Positions 53,342 to 60,887 of a stretch of 61,481 nt of DNA are shown in pieces. The DNA lies in the NCBI RefSeq assembly GCF_025965585.1, contig NZ_JAOPWR010000120.1, positions 1 through 61,481 on the forward strand. Reading direction: 5' to 3'. The position numbers and the translations under genes were made by a program. How positions within the stretch are numbered: position 1 is the stretch's first letter; each line of letters begins with the position of its first letter. The DNA comes from Pseudonocardia sp. (GTDB lineage: Bacteria; Actinomycetota; Actinomycetes; Mycobacteriales; Pseudonocardiaceae). The notes below the pieces were generated by a model, which was not told the origin of the DNA, ran no database searches, and saw only the letters and a list, made by a program, of their open reading frames with translations.

Positions 53342-54181
53342 GTGCTGCCGCTCGCCGACGTTTCCGTCTGCATCCCCGTCCACCGCGGTGAGGACGTGCT
53401 CGCGGAGACCATCGGGAGCGTCCTCGACCAGACCTACCGCGACTTCGAGATCGTGGTGCTCGACAACGCGAGCCCCGACCGCAGCGGCATGGTGGCGCGC
53501 GCCGCGGGCGACCCGCGCATCCGCGTGGAGCGCACCGCCACGGTGCTCCCCGAGGCCGAGTGCTGGAACCGCGCGGTGCAGCTGAGCCGGGCGCCGCTGG
53601 TCAAGCTGCTCTGCGCCGACGACCTGCTGCACCCCCGCTGCCTGGAGTTCCAGGTGGCCGCCATGGACGCGGACCCGGGCCTCGCGGTCGTCGCCTCCCG
53701 CAGGCACCTCATCGACGAGGAGAGCCGCGTGCGCGTCCCGCGGCGCGGGCTCTCCGGCCTCACGGGCATGCGCACGGGGGTCGAGGTCGCCCGGCGCGTG
53801 GTGCGCCAGGGTGGCAACCCCATCGGCGAGCCCGCGGACGTCCTGTTCCGCCGCGAGGACTTCTTCGCCGCGGGCGGCTGGCGGGCCGACCGCTCCCACA
53901 TCCTCGACCTGGACCTGTGGATGCGCCTGCTGCAGTACGGGGAGTTCCTCGGCCTCCCCGAGCCCCTCGCCGCCGTGCGCGTCATCGGCCGACCGGCGTC
54001 CGGTGACGACGCCGAGCGCCGCGCGGACCAGCGTGCGGCCCTCATGGACGAGCTCGGCGACTCCACGCTGTTCCAGGTGCGCGGCATCGACCGCACCGTG
54101 GGCAGGCTGCTCTCCCCGGTGAACCGCACGCGCCGGCGGGTGCTGTCTGCGGTGTCGGGGGCCAAGCGGGTGCCCGCCTGA
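53342..54181 (+). CDS. family 2 glycosyltransferase
   Basis: A 279-aa GT-A enzyme: VSVCIPVHRGEDVLAETIGSVLDQTYRDFEIVVLDNASPD is the classic GT2 N-terminus; VKLLCADDLLHPRCLE holds the DD metal motif, and DVLFRREDFFAAGGWRADRSHILDLDLWMRLL is the acceptor side. It lies divergently from the glycan operon, so it may add a later sugar to the same product. Start set by the -10 spacing. Confidence 0.9.
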   Translation: MLPLADVSVCIPVHRGEDVLAETIGSVLDQTYRDFEIVVLDNASPDRSGMVARAAGDPRIRVERTATVLPEAECWNRAVQLSRAPLVKLLCADDLLHPRCLEFQVAAMDADPGLAVVASRRHLIDEESRVRVPRRGLSGLTGMRTGVEVARRVVRQGGNPIGEPADVLFRREDFFAAGGWRADRSHILDLDLWMRLLQYGEFLGLPEPLAAVRVIGRPASGDDAERRADQRAALMDELGDSTLFQVRGIDRTVGRLLSPVNRTRRRVLSAVSGAKRVPA

Positions 54182-54232
54182 CCCTTCGGACGGTTCGGAC
54201 GCACCGCCCGGATGCCGCTTACTGCACAATCT

Positions 54233-54262
54233 TTGCGAATGCCCCGAAACGGCGTCTAGCCT
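54233..54262 (+). promoter_or_regulatory. promoter of the cobalt ECF operon
   Basis: TTGCGA (54233-54238), 18-base spacer, TAGCCT (54257-54262), about 50 bases before the cbiM start. The 130-base gap is too short and lacks the conserved boxes for a cobalamin riboswitch. Confidence 0.5.
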
Positions 54263-54311
54263 GATCGCGGTCATCCGCACGGGTGGCCGGTTCGCGCGCG
54301 AGGAGGTCGGC

Positions 54312-55043
54312 ATGGACACGGGCACCGTGGTCGCCATGCACATGAGTGACGGGCTGGTGAACGTCCCCACCGCCGCCCTGTTCGGCGTGATCGCCGTGGT
54401 GGGCCTGGCCGTGACCGCCAACCGGGCGCGCAGGGACCTCGACGACCGCACCGCACCGATGGCCGGGCTCGTCACCGCGTTCGTGTTCGCCGTTCAGATG
54501 ATCAACTTCCCGATCCTGCCCGGGGCCAGCGGCCACCTTCTGGGCGGTGCGCTCGTCGCGATCCTCGTCGGGCCCTGGGTCGGGTCGCTCTGCATCGCGA
54601 TCGTCCTGGTCGTCCAGGCGCTGCTCTTCGCCGACGGCGGCATCACCGCGCTCGGCACCAACATCACGAACATGGCGCTGGTCAGCGTCTTCGTCGGGTA
54701 CGGCGTGGCCATGGCCCTGCGTTCGTTCGCGCGGCGCAGGCGGGGCGGCCTCCTCGCCACCGCGTTCGTCGCCGCGATGCTCGGGACGGTCAGCGCCTCG
54801 CTGGGCTTCGTGCTCCAGTACGCGATCGGCGGCGCCGCCGGGGCGTCGCTGGACACCGTGTTCCTGCTGATGGCCGGGTTGCACGCGCTCATCGGCATCG
54901 GCGAGGGCGTCATCACCGCCGCCACCGTCGGCGCGGTCGCCGCGACCCGGCCCGATCTCGTCCACCTGCTGCGCGGCAGCGGGGTTCCGCTGGTGCCGCG
55001 CCGCGGTGGCCCGGGCGCCGTCGCCGACGGAGGTGCGAGATGA
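54312..55043 (+). CDS. cbiM: cobalt/nickel ECF transporter S component CbiM
   Basis: A 243-aa membrane substrate-binding subunit with about six or seven helices. The metal-binding start MHMSDGLVNVP appears at residue 9 and later GASGHLLGGALVAILVGPWVG contains the third-ligand His. GAGGAGG fits the ATG at 54312, which gives an eight-residue extension before Met-His; a start at 54336 would give the canonical free Met-His. Last bases overlap the next gene as ATGA. Confidence 0.92.
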   Translation: MDTGTVVAMHMSDGLVNVPTAALFGVIAVVGLAVTANRARRDLDDRTAPMAGLVTAFVFAVQMINFPILPGASGHLLGGALVAILVGPWVGSLCIAIVLVVQALLFADGGITALGTNITNMALVSVFVGYGVAMALRSFARRRRGGLLATAFVAAMLGTVSASLGFVLQYAIGGAAGASLDTVFLLMAGLHALIGIGEGVITAATVGAVAATRPDLVHLLRGSGVPLVPRRGGPGAVADGGAR

Positions 55044-55402
55044 CGCGCTCGTCGGCCGACAAGCGGGCCCTCGGCTTCCTCGCCGGACTGCTCGCCGTGG
55101 CCCTGCTCATCGCGGGTGGCCTCTCCTACTTCGCCAGCTCCGACCCGGACGGCCTGGACAGCGTCACGCTCAACGGCTGCGTGCTGAACGCCGGTGGCGA
55201 GCCCGAGGGCGGCACGTGCATCGCGCAGAACGCGCAGGACAGCCCCACCGCCGCCGGCCCGCTGGCCGACTACGCGGTCGGCGGCGGCGAGGGCACCACC
55301 GGCCTCGCCGGGATCCTCGGTGTGGTGGTGTGCGTGGTGGTCGCCGGTGGCCTGTTCCGGGTGCTGCGCCGCCGGGGCTCCGCCGGCCGGAGCGAGGAGT
55401 AG
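55040..55402 (+). CDS. cbiN: PDGLE-domain protein (CbiN-like)
   Basis: A 120-aa protein with helices at ~10-32 and ~88-108 around an extracytoplasmic loop that holds the PDGLE-type motif SDPDGLDSV and two cysteines. In this operon it takes the role of the small CbiN-like partner of CbiM. Its ATG overlaps the cbiM stop. Confidence 0.85.
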   Translation: MTRSSADKRALGFLAGLLAVALLIAGGLSYFASSDPDGLDSVTLNGCVLNAGGEPEGGTCIAQNAQDSPTAAGPLADYAVGGGEGTTGLAGILGVVVCVVVAGGLFRVLRRRGSAGRSEE

Positions 55403-56167
55403 GTGGGCGCGGGGCACTCCCACCCGTTGTTCCTGCCCGGCCGCTCGGCCGTCCACCGGCTCCCACCCGAGGTCAAGATCATCGCCGCGTTCCTCGGCGT
55501 GGTCTGCGTGGTGACGACCCCACGCGAGGCGTTCGGCGTGTTCGCGGGCTACCTCGTGCTGCTCGCCGCCGTCCGGGCCGCGGCGGGGATCCCCCCGGGC
55601 TGGATCCTGCGGCGCTCGGTCATCGAGGCCCCGTTCGTCGTGCTCGCGGTGCTGCTGCCGTTCACCGGCGGGGAGCCGCGGATCGAGTGGCTGGGGCTCT
55701 CGCTGTCGGAGCCGGGCCTGCTCGGGGCGTGGAACATCCTCGTCAAGGGCACGCTCGGCGTGCTGACGTCACTGACGCTCGCGGCCACCACGCCCCTGCG
55801 CGACGTCCTCGTCGGGATGCAGCGGCTGCGCGTTCCCGCACTGGTGATCACGATCGCCACGCTCATGCTCCGCTACATCGACGTCATCGCGGGTGAGGCC
55901 CGGCGCATGCGGCTGGCGCGCATCTCGCGCGGGCACGACCCCCGGTTCCTCTGGCAGATCGGGGCCACCGCCCGCGGCGTCGGTGCGCTGTTCGTCCGCT
56001 CCTACGAGCGCGGCGAGCGCGTGCACCTCGCGATGCTGTCGCGCGGCTGGGCCGGCGAGATGCCCCGCCTCACCGACGACGTCACCACCGCCCGCCACTG
56101 GCGGATCGGGCTCGCGCCCGCCGCGGTGGCCCTCGCACTGGCCGTGACCGGATGGATGACCACATGA
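55403..56167 (+). CDS. cbiQ: ECF transporter T component CbiQ
   Basis: A 254-aa coupling membrane protein. N-terminal HRLPPEVKIIAAFLGVVCVV, then the T-component Ala-Arg-Gly-type coupling helices near RMRLARISRGHD and VHLAMLSRGWAGEMP, which bind the ATPase. The GTG start comes directly after the preceding TAG. The 3' end overlaps cbiO. Confidence 0.93.
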   Translation: MGAGHSHPLFLPGRSAVHRLPPEVKIIAAFLGVVCVVTTPREAFGVFAGYLVLLAAVRAAAGIPPGWILRRSVIEAPFVVLAVLLPFTGGEPRIEWLGLSLSEPGLLGAWNILVKGTLGVLTSLTLAATTPLRDVLVGMQRLRVPALVITIATLMLRYIDVIAGEARRMRLARISRGHDPRFLWQIGATARGVGALFVRSYERGERVHLAMLSRGWAGEMPRLTDDVTTARHWRIGLAPAAVALALAVTGWMTT

Positions 56168-56940
56168 CCGCCGCCCCCGGGCCCGCCACCGCCACCGCCG
56201 CCGCGGCGGTGCCGCCGTCGCTGCTCGTGGAGGACCTGGCGTTCGCCTACCCCGACGGCCACCAGGCGCTGTTCGGCGTCGACCTGCGCATCGAGCGCGG
56301 CGAGCGCGTGGCCCTGCTCGGCCCCAACGGTGCGGGCAAGACCACGCTGTCCCTGCACCTCAACGGCATCCTCACCGCGGGCCACGGCACCGTCTCCGTG
56401 GGTGGTCTGCCCGTGGAGAAGGCCCACCTGAAGGAGATCCGCCGCCGGGTCGGGATCGTGTTCCAGGACCCCGACGACCAGCTGTTCATGCCCTCGGTGG
56501 GTGAGGACGTGGCGTTCGGGCCGGCGAACTTCGGCGTGAGCGGCGACGAGCTGCGGGCCCGCGTGGACGCCGCGCTCGCCACCGTCGGCATGTCCGAGCA
56601 CCGCGACCGCTCGCCGCTGCACCTCTCGGGCGGCCAGCGCAGGCGCGTGGCCCTGGCCACCGTGCTGGCCTGCGAGCCGGAGATCCTCGTGCTCGACGAG
56701 CCGTCGTCGCACCTGGACCCGGTGGCCCGCCGCGAGCTGGCCGACGTGCTGCTCGGGCTGGGCACGACCATTCTCATGGTCACCCACGACCTGCCCTACG
56801 CGCTGCAGCTGTGCCCGCGCAGCGTGGTGATCGACGACGGCGGGGTGGTGGCCGACGGCCCGACCCGGGAGCTCCTGTCCGACGCGGACCTGCTCCGGAG
56901 GCACCGCCTGGAGCTCCCCTACGGCTTCACCCTCACCTGA
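56164..56940 (+). CDS. cbiO: ECF transporter ATPase CbiO
   Basis: A 258-aa ABC ATPase energising metal uptake. Walker A GPNGAGKTT, Q-loop VFQDPDDQLFMPSVGEDVAFGP (typical of ECF ATPases), signature LSGGQRRR, Walker B ILVLDEPSSHLDP, H-loop VTHDLPYALQ. One ATPase only, so it should act as a homodimer. The ATG at 56164 overlaps the cbiQ stop as ATGA; an ATG at 56152 is possible. Confidence 0.95.
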   Translation: MTAAPGPATATAAAAVPPSLLVEDLAFAYPDGHQALFGVDLRIERGERVALLGPNGAGKTTLSLHLNGILTAGHGTVSVGGLPVEKAHLKEIRRRVGIVFQDPDDQLFMPSVGEDVAFGPANFGVSGDELRARVDAALATVGMSEHRDRSPLHLSGGQRRRVALATVLACEPEILVLDEPSSHLDPVARRELADVLLGLGTTILMVTHDLPYALQLCPRSVVIDDGGVVADGPTRELLSDADLLRRHRLELPYGFTLT

Positions 56941-56952
56941 GGCTCACCACGA

Positions 56953-57009
56953 CGGACGTGCGGCACCCTCCCTCGTCGGGAACTACTGGACGAGGGTGCC
57001 GCTCGTCGG
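56953..57009. repeat. palindromic repeat family B, copy 4
   Basis: The left arm (near GTGCGGCACCCTC) and right arm (GAGGGTGCCGCTCGTCG) match at about 16 of 18 positions around a ~20-base loop. It fills the gap between the convergent cbiO and SPFH stops and should terminate both. Confidence 0.75.
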
Positions 57010-57011
57010 CA

Positions 57012-58373
57012 TCAGGGCTGGGTCGGTGGGGGCGTCGGGTAGCCGGGGCGCGTAGCCGGGGCCTCGCTGCTCTCGTCCTTCGTGGGTGCGGGCGTCTGCG
57101 GGATGCCCCAGGGCGGGGTGGGCGTGGCACTCTCCGTCAGCGGACGCTCCGCCGGGCCGCCGTCGCTGAGGCTCTTGGGCTGGGCGGGCGGGGGCATGTG
57201 CCGCGGCACCGGCGTCGGGGTTGCCTGCCCCGGGGTGGGCGGCACCGGGGCGCCGAGTGCGGGCACCTGCTGGCGGGCCTGGGCCTCCGCGTCGGCGACG
57301 ACCTTGGCGATGGCCGGGTCGGTGGTGGTGTTGAACCAGTCCTTGATGTCCTCGTCGTCGTCCTGCGGCTTGGTCAGGCCGACGGTGTCCTCGACGGGCG
57401 AGGGCTGGAACTTGAACACGCCGTCCTCGCCGGGGGCGCCGAGCATGCGACTGAAGCCCTCGAGCGCCTTGCCGAAGTCGGACGGGACGATCCAGACCTT
57501 GTTGGCGTCGCCCTGCGCCATCTGCGGCAGCGTCTGCAGGTACTGGTAGGCCAGCAGCTCCGGCGTCGGACGACCGGCCTTGATCGCCGCGAAGACCTTC
57601 TCGATGGCCTTCGCCTGGCCCTGCGCCTCCAGGTAGCGGGCGGCCCGCACACCCTGCGCTCGCAGGATGCGCGACTGGCGGTCGGCTTCGGCGTTGAGGA
57701 TCTGCGCCTGCTTCGCGCCCTCGGCGGTGAGGATCTGCGCCTGCTTGTTGCCCTCGGCGCTGCGGATGGCCGACTCCCGCTGGCCCTCCGCGGTGAGGAT
57801 GGTGGCCCGCTTCTCGCGATCGGCCTTCATCTGCCGCTCCATCGAGTCCTGGATGGAGCGGGGCGGGTCGATGGCCTTGATCTCCACGCGCGCGACGCGG
57901 ATGCCCCAGCGGCCCGTGGCCTCGTCGAGCTCGCCGCGCAGCACGGTGTTGATCTGGTCGCGCGAGGTGAGGGTGCCCTCGAGGCTCATGCCGCCGACCA
58001 CGTTGCGCAGGGTGGTGGTGGTGATCTGCTCGACACCGACGATGTAGTCGGAGATCTCGTAGACCGCGGCCTTGGGATCGGTCACCTGGTAGTAGACGAC
58101 GGTGTCGATGTTGACCGTCAGGTTGTCCTGGGTGATCACCGGCTGCGGCGGGAACGACACCACCTGCTCGCGCAGGTCGATGCGCTCGCGGACCTTGTCG
58201 ACGAACGGGACGAGGAACACCATGCCCGGATCGGCGGTGCCCTTGAACCGCCCCAGTCGTTCGATGACAGCCGCGGTGGCCTGCGGGATGATCTGTACCG
58301 CCTTGACCAGCGACACGACGACCAGCAACACCACCAGGACCACGACGATCAACAGGACCGAACTTCCGTCCAC
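57012..58373 (-). CDS. SPFH/band 7 (stomatin-like) membrane protein
   Basis: A 453-aa protein: one N-terminal transmembrane helix (~6-26), an SPFH domain at ~28-190 (VPFVDKVRERIDLREQVVSFPPQPVITQDNLTVNID), a coiled coil with repeated ILTAEG/ILNAEA units at ~195-260, and a ~130-residue Pro/Ala-rich tail absent in shorter homologues. It probably builds membrane microdomain scaffolds with the NfeD-like protein encoded 60 bases upstream, as in the Rv1487/Rv1488 pair. GTG start. Confidence 0.93.
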   Translation of the reverse strand: MDGSSVLLIVVVLVVLLVVVSLVKAVQIIPQATAAVIERLGRFKGTADPGMVFLVPFVDKVRERIDLREQVVSFPPQPVITQDNLTVNIDTVVYYQVTDPKAAVYEISDYIVGVEQITTTTLRNVVGGMSLEGTLTSRDQINTVLRGELDEATGRWGIRVARVEIKAIDPPRSIQDSMERQMKADREKRATILTAEGQRESAIRSAEGNKQAQILTAEGAKQAQILNAEADRQSRILRAQGVRAARYLEAQGQAKAIEKVFAAIKAGRPTPELLAYQYLQTLPQMAQGDANKVWIVPSDFGKALEGFSRMLGAPGEDGVFKFQPSPVEDTVGLTKPQDDDEDIKDWFNTTTDPAIAKVVADAEAQARQQVPALGAPVPPTPGQATPTPVPRHMPPPAQPKSLSDGGPAERPLTESATPTPPWGIPQTPAPTKDESSEAPATRPGYPTPPPTQP

Positions 58374-58433
58374 CGGTGTTCCGCCTCCCAGAATTGCCCT
58401 CGGCCGCTGGATCTCAGCGGCGCGGATCCTGCC

Positions 58434-58874
58434 CTACGCCGGGTGGGTCCCGACGACGAGGGCCGTGGCCCCCGCGATATCCATGACGGTGGCGTGCTCG
58501 CCGGGCTCGATGACCTCGTCGCCGTCGAGCGCGCGGGCCGACCAGAGGTCGCCGCCGATCTTCACCTGACCGCCGTGCCCGTCGACGCGCCGCACGACCA
58601 CCGCGGTGACCCCGACCAGCTTCTTCGTGTGCATCACCGAGTGCTCGACGCTGCGGTCGAGCCTGCGCCGCAGCGGCGGCCGCACCGTGAACACCAGCAG
58701 CCCCGCCGCCACCGCGAAGACCACTCCCCCGACGACGACGCCGCCGACCAGCGCGGACACCCCCGCCGCGATCAGAGCGCCACCGCCGAGCATGAGGAGC
58801 ACGAAATCCCCCGACAGCACCTCGGCCGCGATCAGCACGATGCCCGCGATGAGCCAGATCACAGCGGGGACCAT
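58434..58874 (-). CDS. NfeD-like membrane protein
   Basis: A 146-aa protein with three helices in ~1-65 and a C-terminal OB fold (GVTAVVVRRVDGHGGQVKIGGDLWSARALDGDEVIEPGEHATVMDIAGATALVV). It is the short form without the ClpP-like protease domain and acts with the SPFH protein. The ATG at 58874 lies 6 bases after CAGGAT, a leaderless start. Confidence 0.92.
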   Translation of the reverse strand: MVPAVIWLIAGIVLIAAEVLSGDFVLLMLGGGALIAAGVSALVGGVVVGGVVFAVAAGLLVFTVRPPLRRRLDRSVEHSVMHTKKLVGVTAVVVRRVDGHGGQVKIGGDLWSARALDGDEVIEPGEHATVMDIAGATALVVGTHPA

Positions 58875-58880
58875 GCCCCG

Positions 58881-58886
58881 ATCCTG
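58881..58886 (-). promoter_or_regulatory. -10 box CAGGAT of the nfeD-SPFH operon
   Basis: CAGGAT 6 bases before the ATG at 58874 on the minus strand. Confidence 0.4.
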
Positions 58887-58906
58887 CCAGAACGTACAGG
58901 TCGGGA

Positions 58907-59719
58907 TCAGCCCGTCACGAAATCGATCAACTCCTCGACGGCCCCGATCAGAGGGGTCTCGAGGTCGCGGAAGCTGCGCACCGCGCCGAGCACGCGGCGG
59001 GCCCCGTCGGCGGGCTCGCCCCAGCGCAGCGCCGCGCAGACGCCGGTCTTCCAGTCGGTGCCGCGCGGGATCCGCGGCCACGCCCGGATGCCGACCACCG
59101 AGGGCTTCACGGCCTCCCACACGTCGACATAGGGGTGCCCGGTGACGAGCACGTGGGGTCCGACGACGCTCTGCGCGGCCCGGGTCTCCTTGGACCCCGC
59201 GACGAGGTGGTCGACGAGGACCCCGAGCCGGCGCTGCGGACCGGGCTCGAACTCCGCGACGGCGGCGGCCAGGTCGTCCATGCCGTGCATCGGCTCCACC
59301 ACGACACCCTCGACGCGCAGATCGTGGCCCCAGACCCGCTCGACAAGCTCGGCGTCGTGCAGGCCCTCCACCCAGATGCGCGCGGCCCGGGCGGTGCGGG
59401 CCTTGTGCCCCTGCACCTTCACCGAGCCCGACGCCGAGCGCACCGGGCCGGCCGGCGCCACCCGGGCGGGGGGCACGAGCGTGGCGGGGGCGCCCTCGAA
59501 CAGGAAGCCCGCAGGGACCATCGGGAACACGCGCCGGTTGCCGCGCCGGTCCTCGAGCGTGACGTCGCGGATGTTCGCGCTGACGACGGCGCCGCAGAAC
59601 CCGCTGGCCGGGTCCTCCACCACGAGCCCGGGCTCGGCGGGCACCTCCGGGATGACGCGACGGGTCACGCTGCGCGTGCCGTCGGACCCGAAGACGCCCC
59701 GGTAGTCATGGGTGGTCAC
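58907..59719 (-). CDS. DUF3097 family protein
   Basis: A 270-aa conserved actinobacterial protein. VWVEGLHDAEL-type IWVEGLHDAELVERVWGHDL, VVVEPMHGMDDL, GVLVDHLVAGSKETRAAQSVVGPHVLVTGHPYVDVWEAVKP are highly conserved-looking blocks; the E...DHL...GSKE order recalls a Toprim-like fold, which is my inference. Function unknown. The GTG at 59719 lies 6 bases after TACAAC. Divergent from the gene at 59852. Confidence 0.88.
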   Translation of the reverse strand: MTTHDYRGVFGSDGTRSVTRRVIPEVPAEPGLVVEDPASGFCGAVVSANIRDVTLEDRRGNRRVFPMVPAGFLFEGAPATLVPPARVAPAGPVRSASGSVKVQGHKARTARAARIWVEGLHDAELVERVWGHDLRVEGVVVEPMHGMDDLAAAVAEFEPGPQRRLGVLVDHLVAGSKETRAAQSVVGPHVLVTGHPYVDVWEAVKPSVVGIRAWPRIPRGTDWKTGVCAALRWGEPADGARRVLGAVRSFRDLETPLIGAVEELIDFVTG

Positions 59720-59725
59720 CGGAGA

Positions 59726-59731
59726 GTTGTA
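59726..59731 (-). promoter_or_regulatory. -10 box TACAAC of the DUF3097 gene
   Basis: TACAAC 6 bases before the GTG at 59719 on the minus strand. Confidence 0.4.
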
Positions 59732-59839
59732 CCGGCGCTCCGCCCTCCACCCCGGGAGCGACACGCAGCTCGACCTGAGGTCACGCAACGTGTTCGTCTT
59801 CACCCGCACGGCCGGAGTGCCCCGGTCCCCGGACGTGGT

Positions 59840-59845
59840 TAGCCT
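59840..59845 (+). promoter_or_regulatory. -10 box TAGCCT of the gene at 59852
   Basis: TAGCCT 6 bases before the GTG at 59852; leaderless start predicted. Confidence 0.5.
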
Positions 59846-59851
59846 GGCGCG

Positions 59852-60649
59852 GTGCCCTGTCCCTCCGCCACCTTCACCGTGTGGACGTCGTCCTGGCTCG
59901 CCGGCGCCGCGGCGCCCGACGACGTCCTCGACGCCCTCGCGCCGTGGGCCGACGCGCACGACGTGCAGGCCGCCGACCCCGCCACGGCCGCGGCCACGTC
60001 GCTGCCCGAGCCCGGCTCGCCGGTGTCATCGCTGATGTTCCTGCTGGCCGCGCTGCGCCGCGCCGCGCCGCAGAACCCGGGTCGTCTGGTGCTGCCGGCG
60101 CCGGGCGACGTGCGGGGGCTGCCGGGGCCCGGTGTCTTCAGCCGGGAGGCCACGGCGGCCGGTGAGGGCGTGGTGTTCGTGGACGCCGCCCTCGGCATCG
60201 TGCCCACGCAGGTGGCCGAGGGCGTGCTGCGCTGGACCGTCTACCCGGTGCCCGAACCCGGCCCCGTGCCGGAGTTCGTGGCGCTCGGCCAGGCCGAGCG
60301 CGACCTGCGCGAGCAGGTGCGGCAGTCCACGTCGGTGCTCACGTCGCTGGGGGTGGCCCGCCACCGTCCCGGCGTGCGCGAGGAGATCGCGGCCACGCTG
60401 CGCAAGCGGCCCGCGTCGCTGTGGCCGGCCGGCATGCCCGGGCAGGCGCTGCGCGTTCTGCAGCAGGCCGACGAGGTGGAGGCCATCCTCGCCGCCGCCT
60501 CCGTCGACGAGCCCGGCGGCGCGCTGTCGGCTTCCGCCGCCCAGGCCCGCCGCGACGCACTGCGTCCCATCGAGACCGCCGTCCGCGTCGCCCGCCGCGC
60601 CGCCGTGGCCGAGGCCGTCCGGGTGCTGGCCACCAGCCCCCTGGTCTGA
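59852..60649 (+). CDS. conserved actinobacterial hypothetical protein
   Basis: A 265-aa Ala/Pro/Val-rich soluble protein that I cannot assign to a named family. VFVDAALGIVPTQVAEGVLRWTVYPVP in the middle and a helical C-terminal half (QAERDLREQVRQSTSVLTSLGVARHRPGVREEI, LRVLQQADEVEAILAAA) are visible. No signal peptide or membrane helix. It is divergent from the DUF3097 gene; the pairing may be functional but that is only positional. Confidence 0.8.
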   Translation: MPCPSATFTVWTSSWLAGAAAPDDVLDALAPWADAHDVQAADPATAAATSLPEPGSPVSSLMFLLAALRRAAPQNPGRLVLPAPGDVRGLPGPGVFSREATAAGEGVVFVDAALGIVPTQVAEGVLRWTVYPVPEPGPVPEFVALGQAERDLREQVRQSTSVLTSLGVARHRPGVREEIAATLRKRPASLWPAGMPGQALRVLQQADEVEAILAAASVDEPGGALSASAAQARRDALRPIETAVRVARRAAVAEAVRVLATSPLV

Positions 60650-60727
60650 TCCACGCCGGCGAACCGACACCACACCCGCAAGCCGACACAGAACCGCGCG
60701 CGAGTGGCGCCGCCCGTTCACTGCACG

Positions 60728-60883
60728 GTGGATCCGGGCGCCACCGCCGTCACCCCGTCCCTGGTCACAGCGGTGATCCGGTTCCGGCGCGACGACGGCC
60801 GGGTGGCCCACGAGCGCTACGCGTTCGTCGTGTCCACCGCCCCCGACGGCACGCTGCGGATCGGCTCCTACCCGCGGCTCTGA
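60728..60883 (+). CDS. short open frame, possible gene fragment
   Basis: A 51-codon frame from GTG 60728 (or GTG 60704) reading VTAVIRFRRDDGRVAHERYAFVV and ending RIGSYPRL. The amphipathic strand pattern looks like the C-terminal sheet of a larger globular domain, so it may be a remnant. No ribosome-binding site or clear -10 box. Confidence 0.3.
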   Translation: MDPGATAVTPSLVTAVIRFRRDDGRVAHERYAFVVSTAPDGTLRIGSYPRL

Positions 60884-60887
60884 CCGC

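Noticed and set aside
54182-54311. Cobalamin riboswitch before cbiM
   Set aside because: The gap is 130 bases and is explained by a TTGCGA/TAGCCT promoter; conserved riboswitch boxes are absent.
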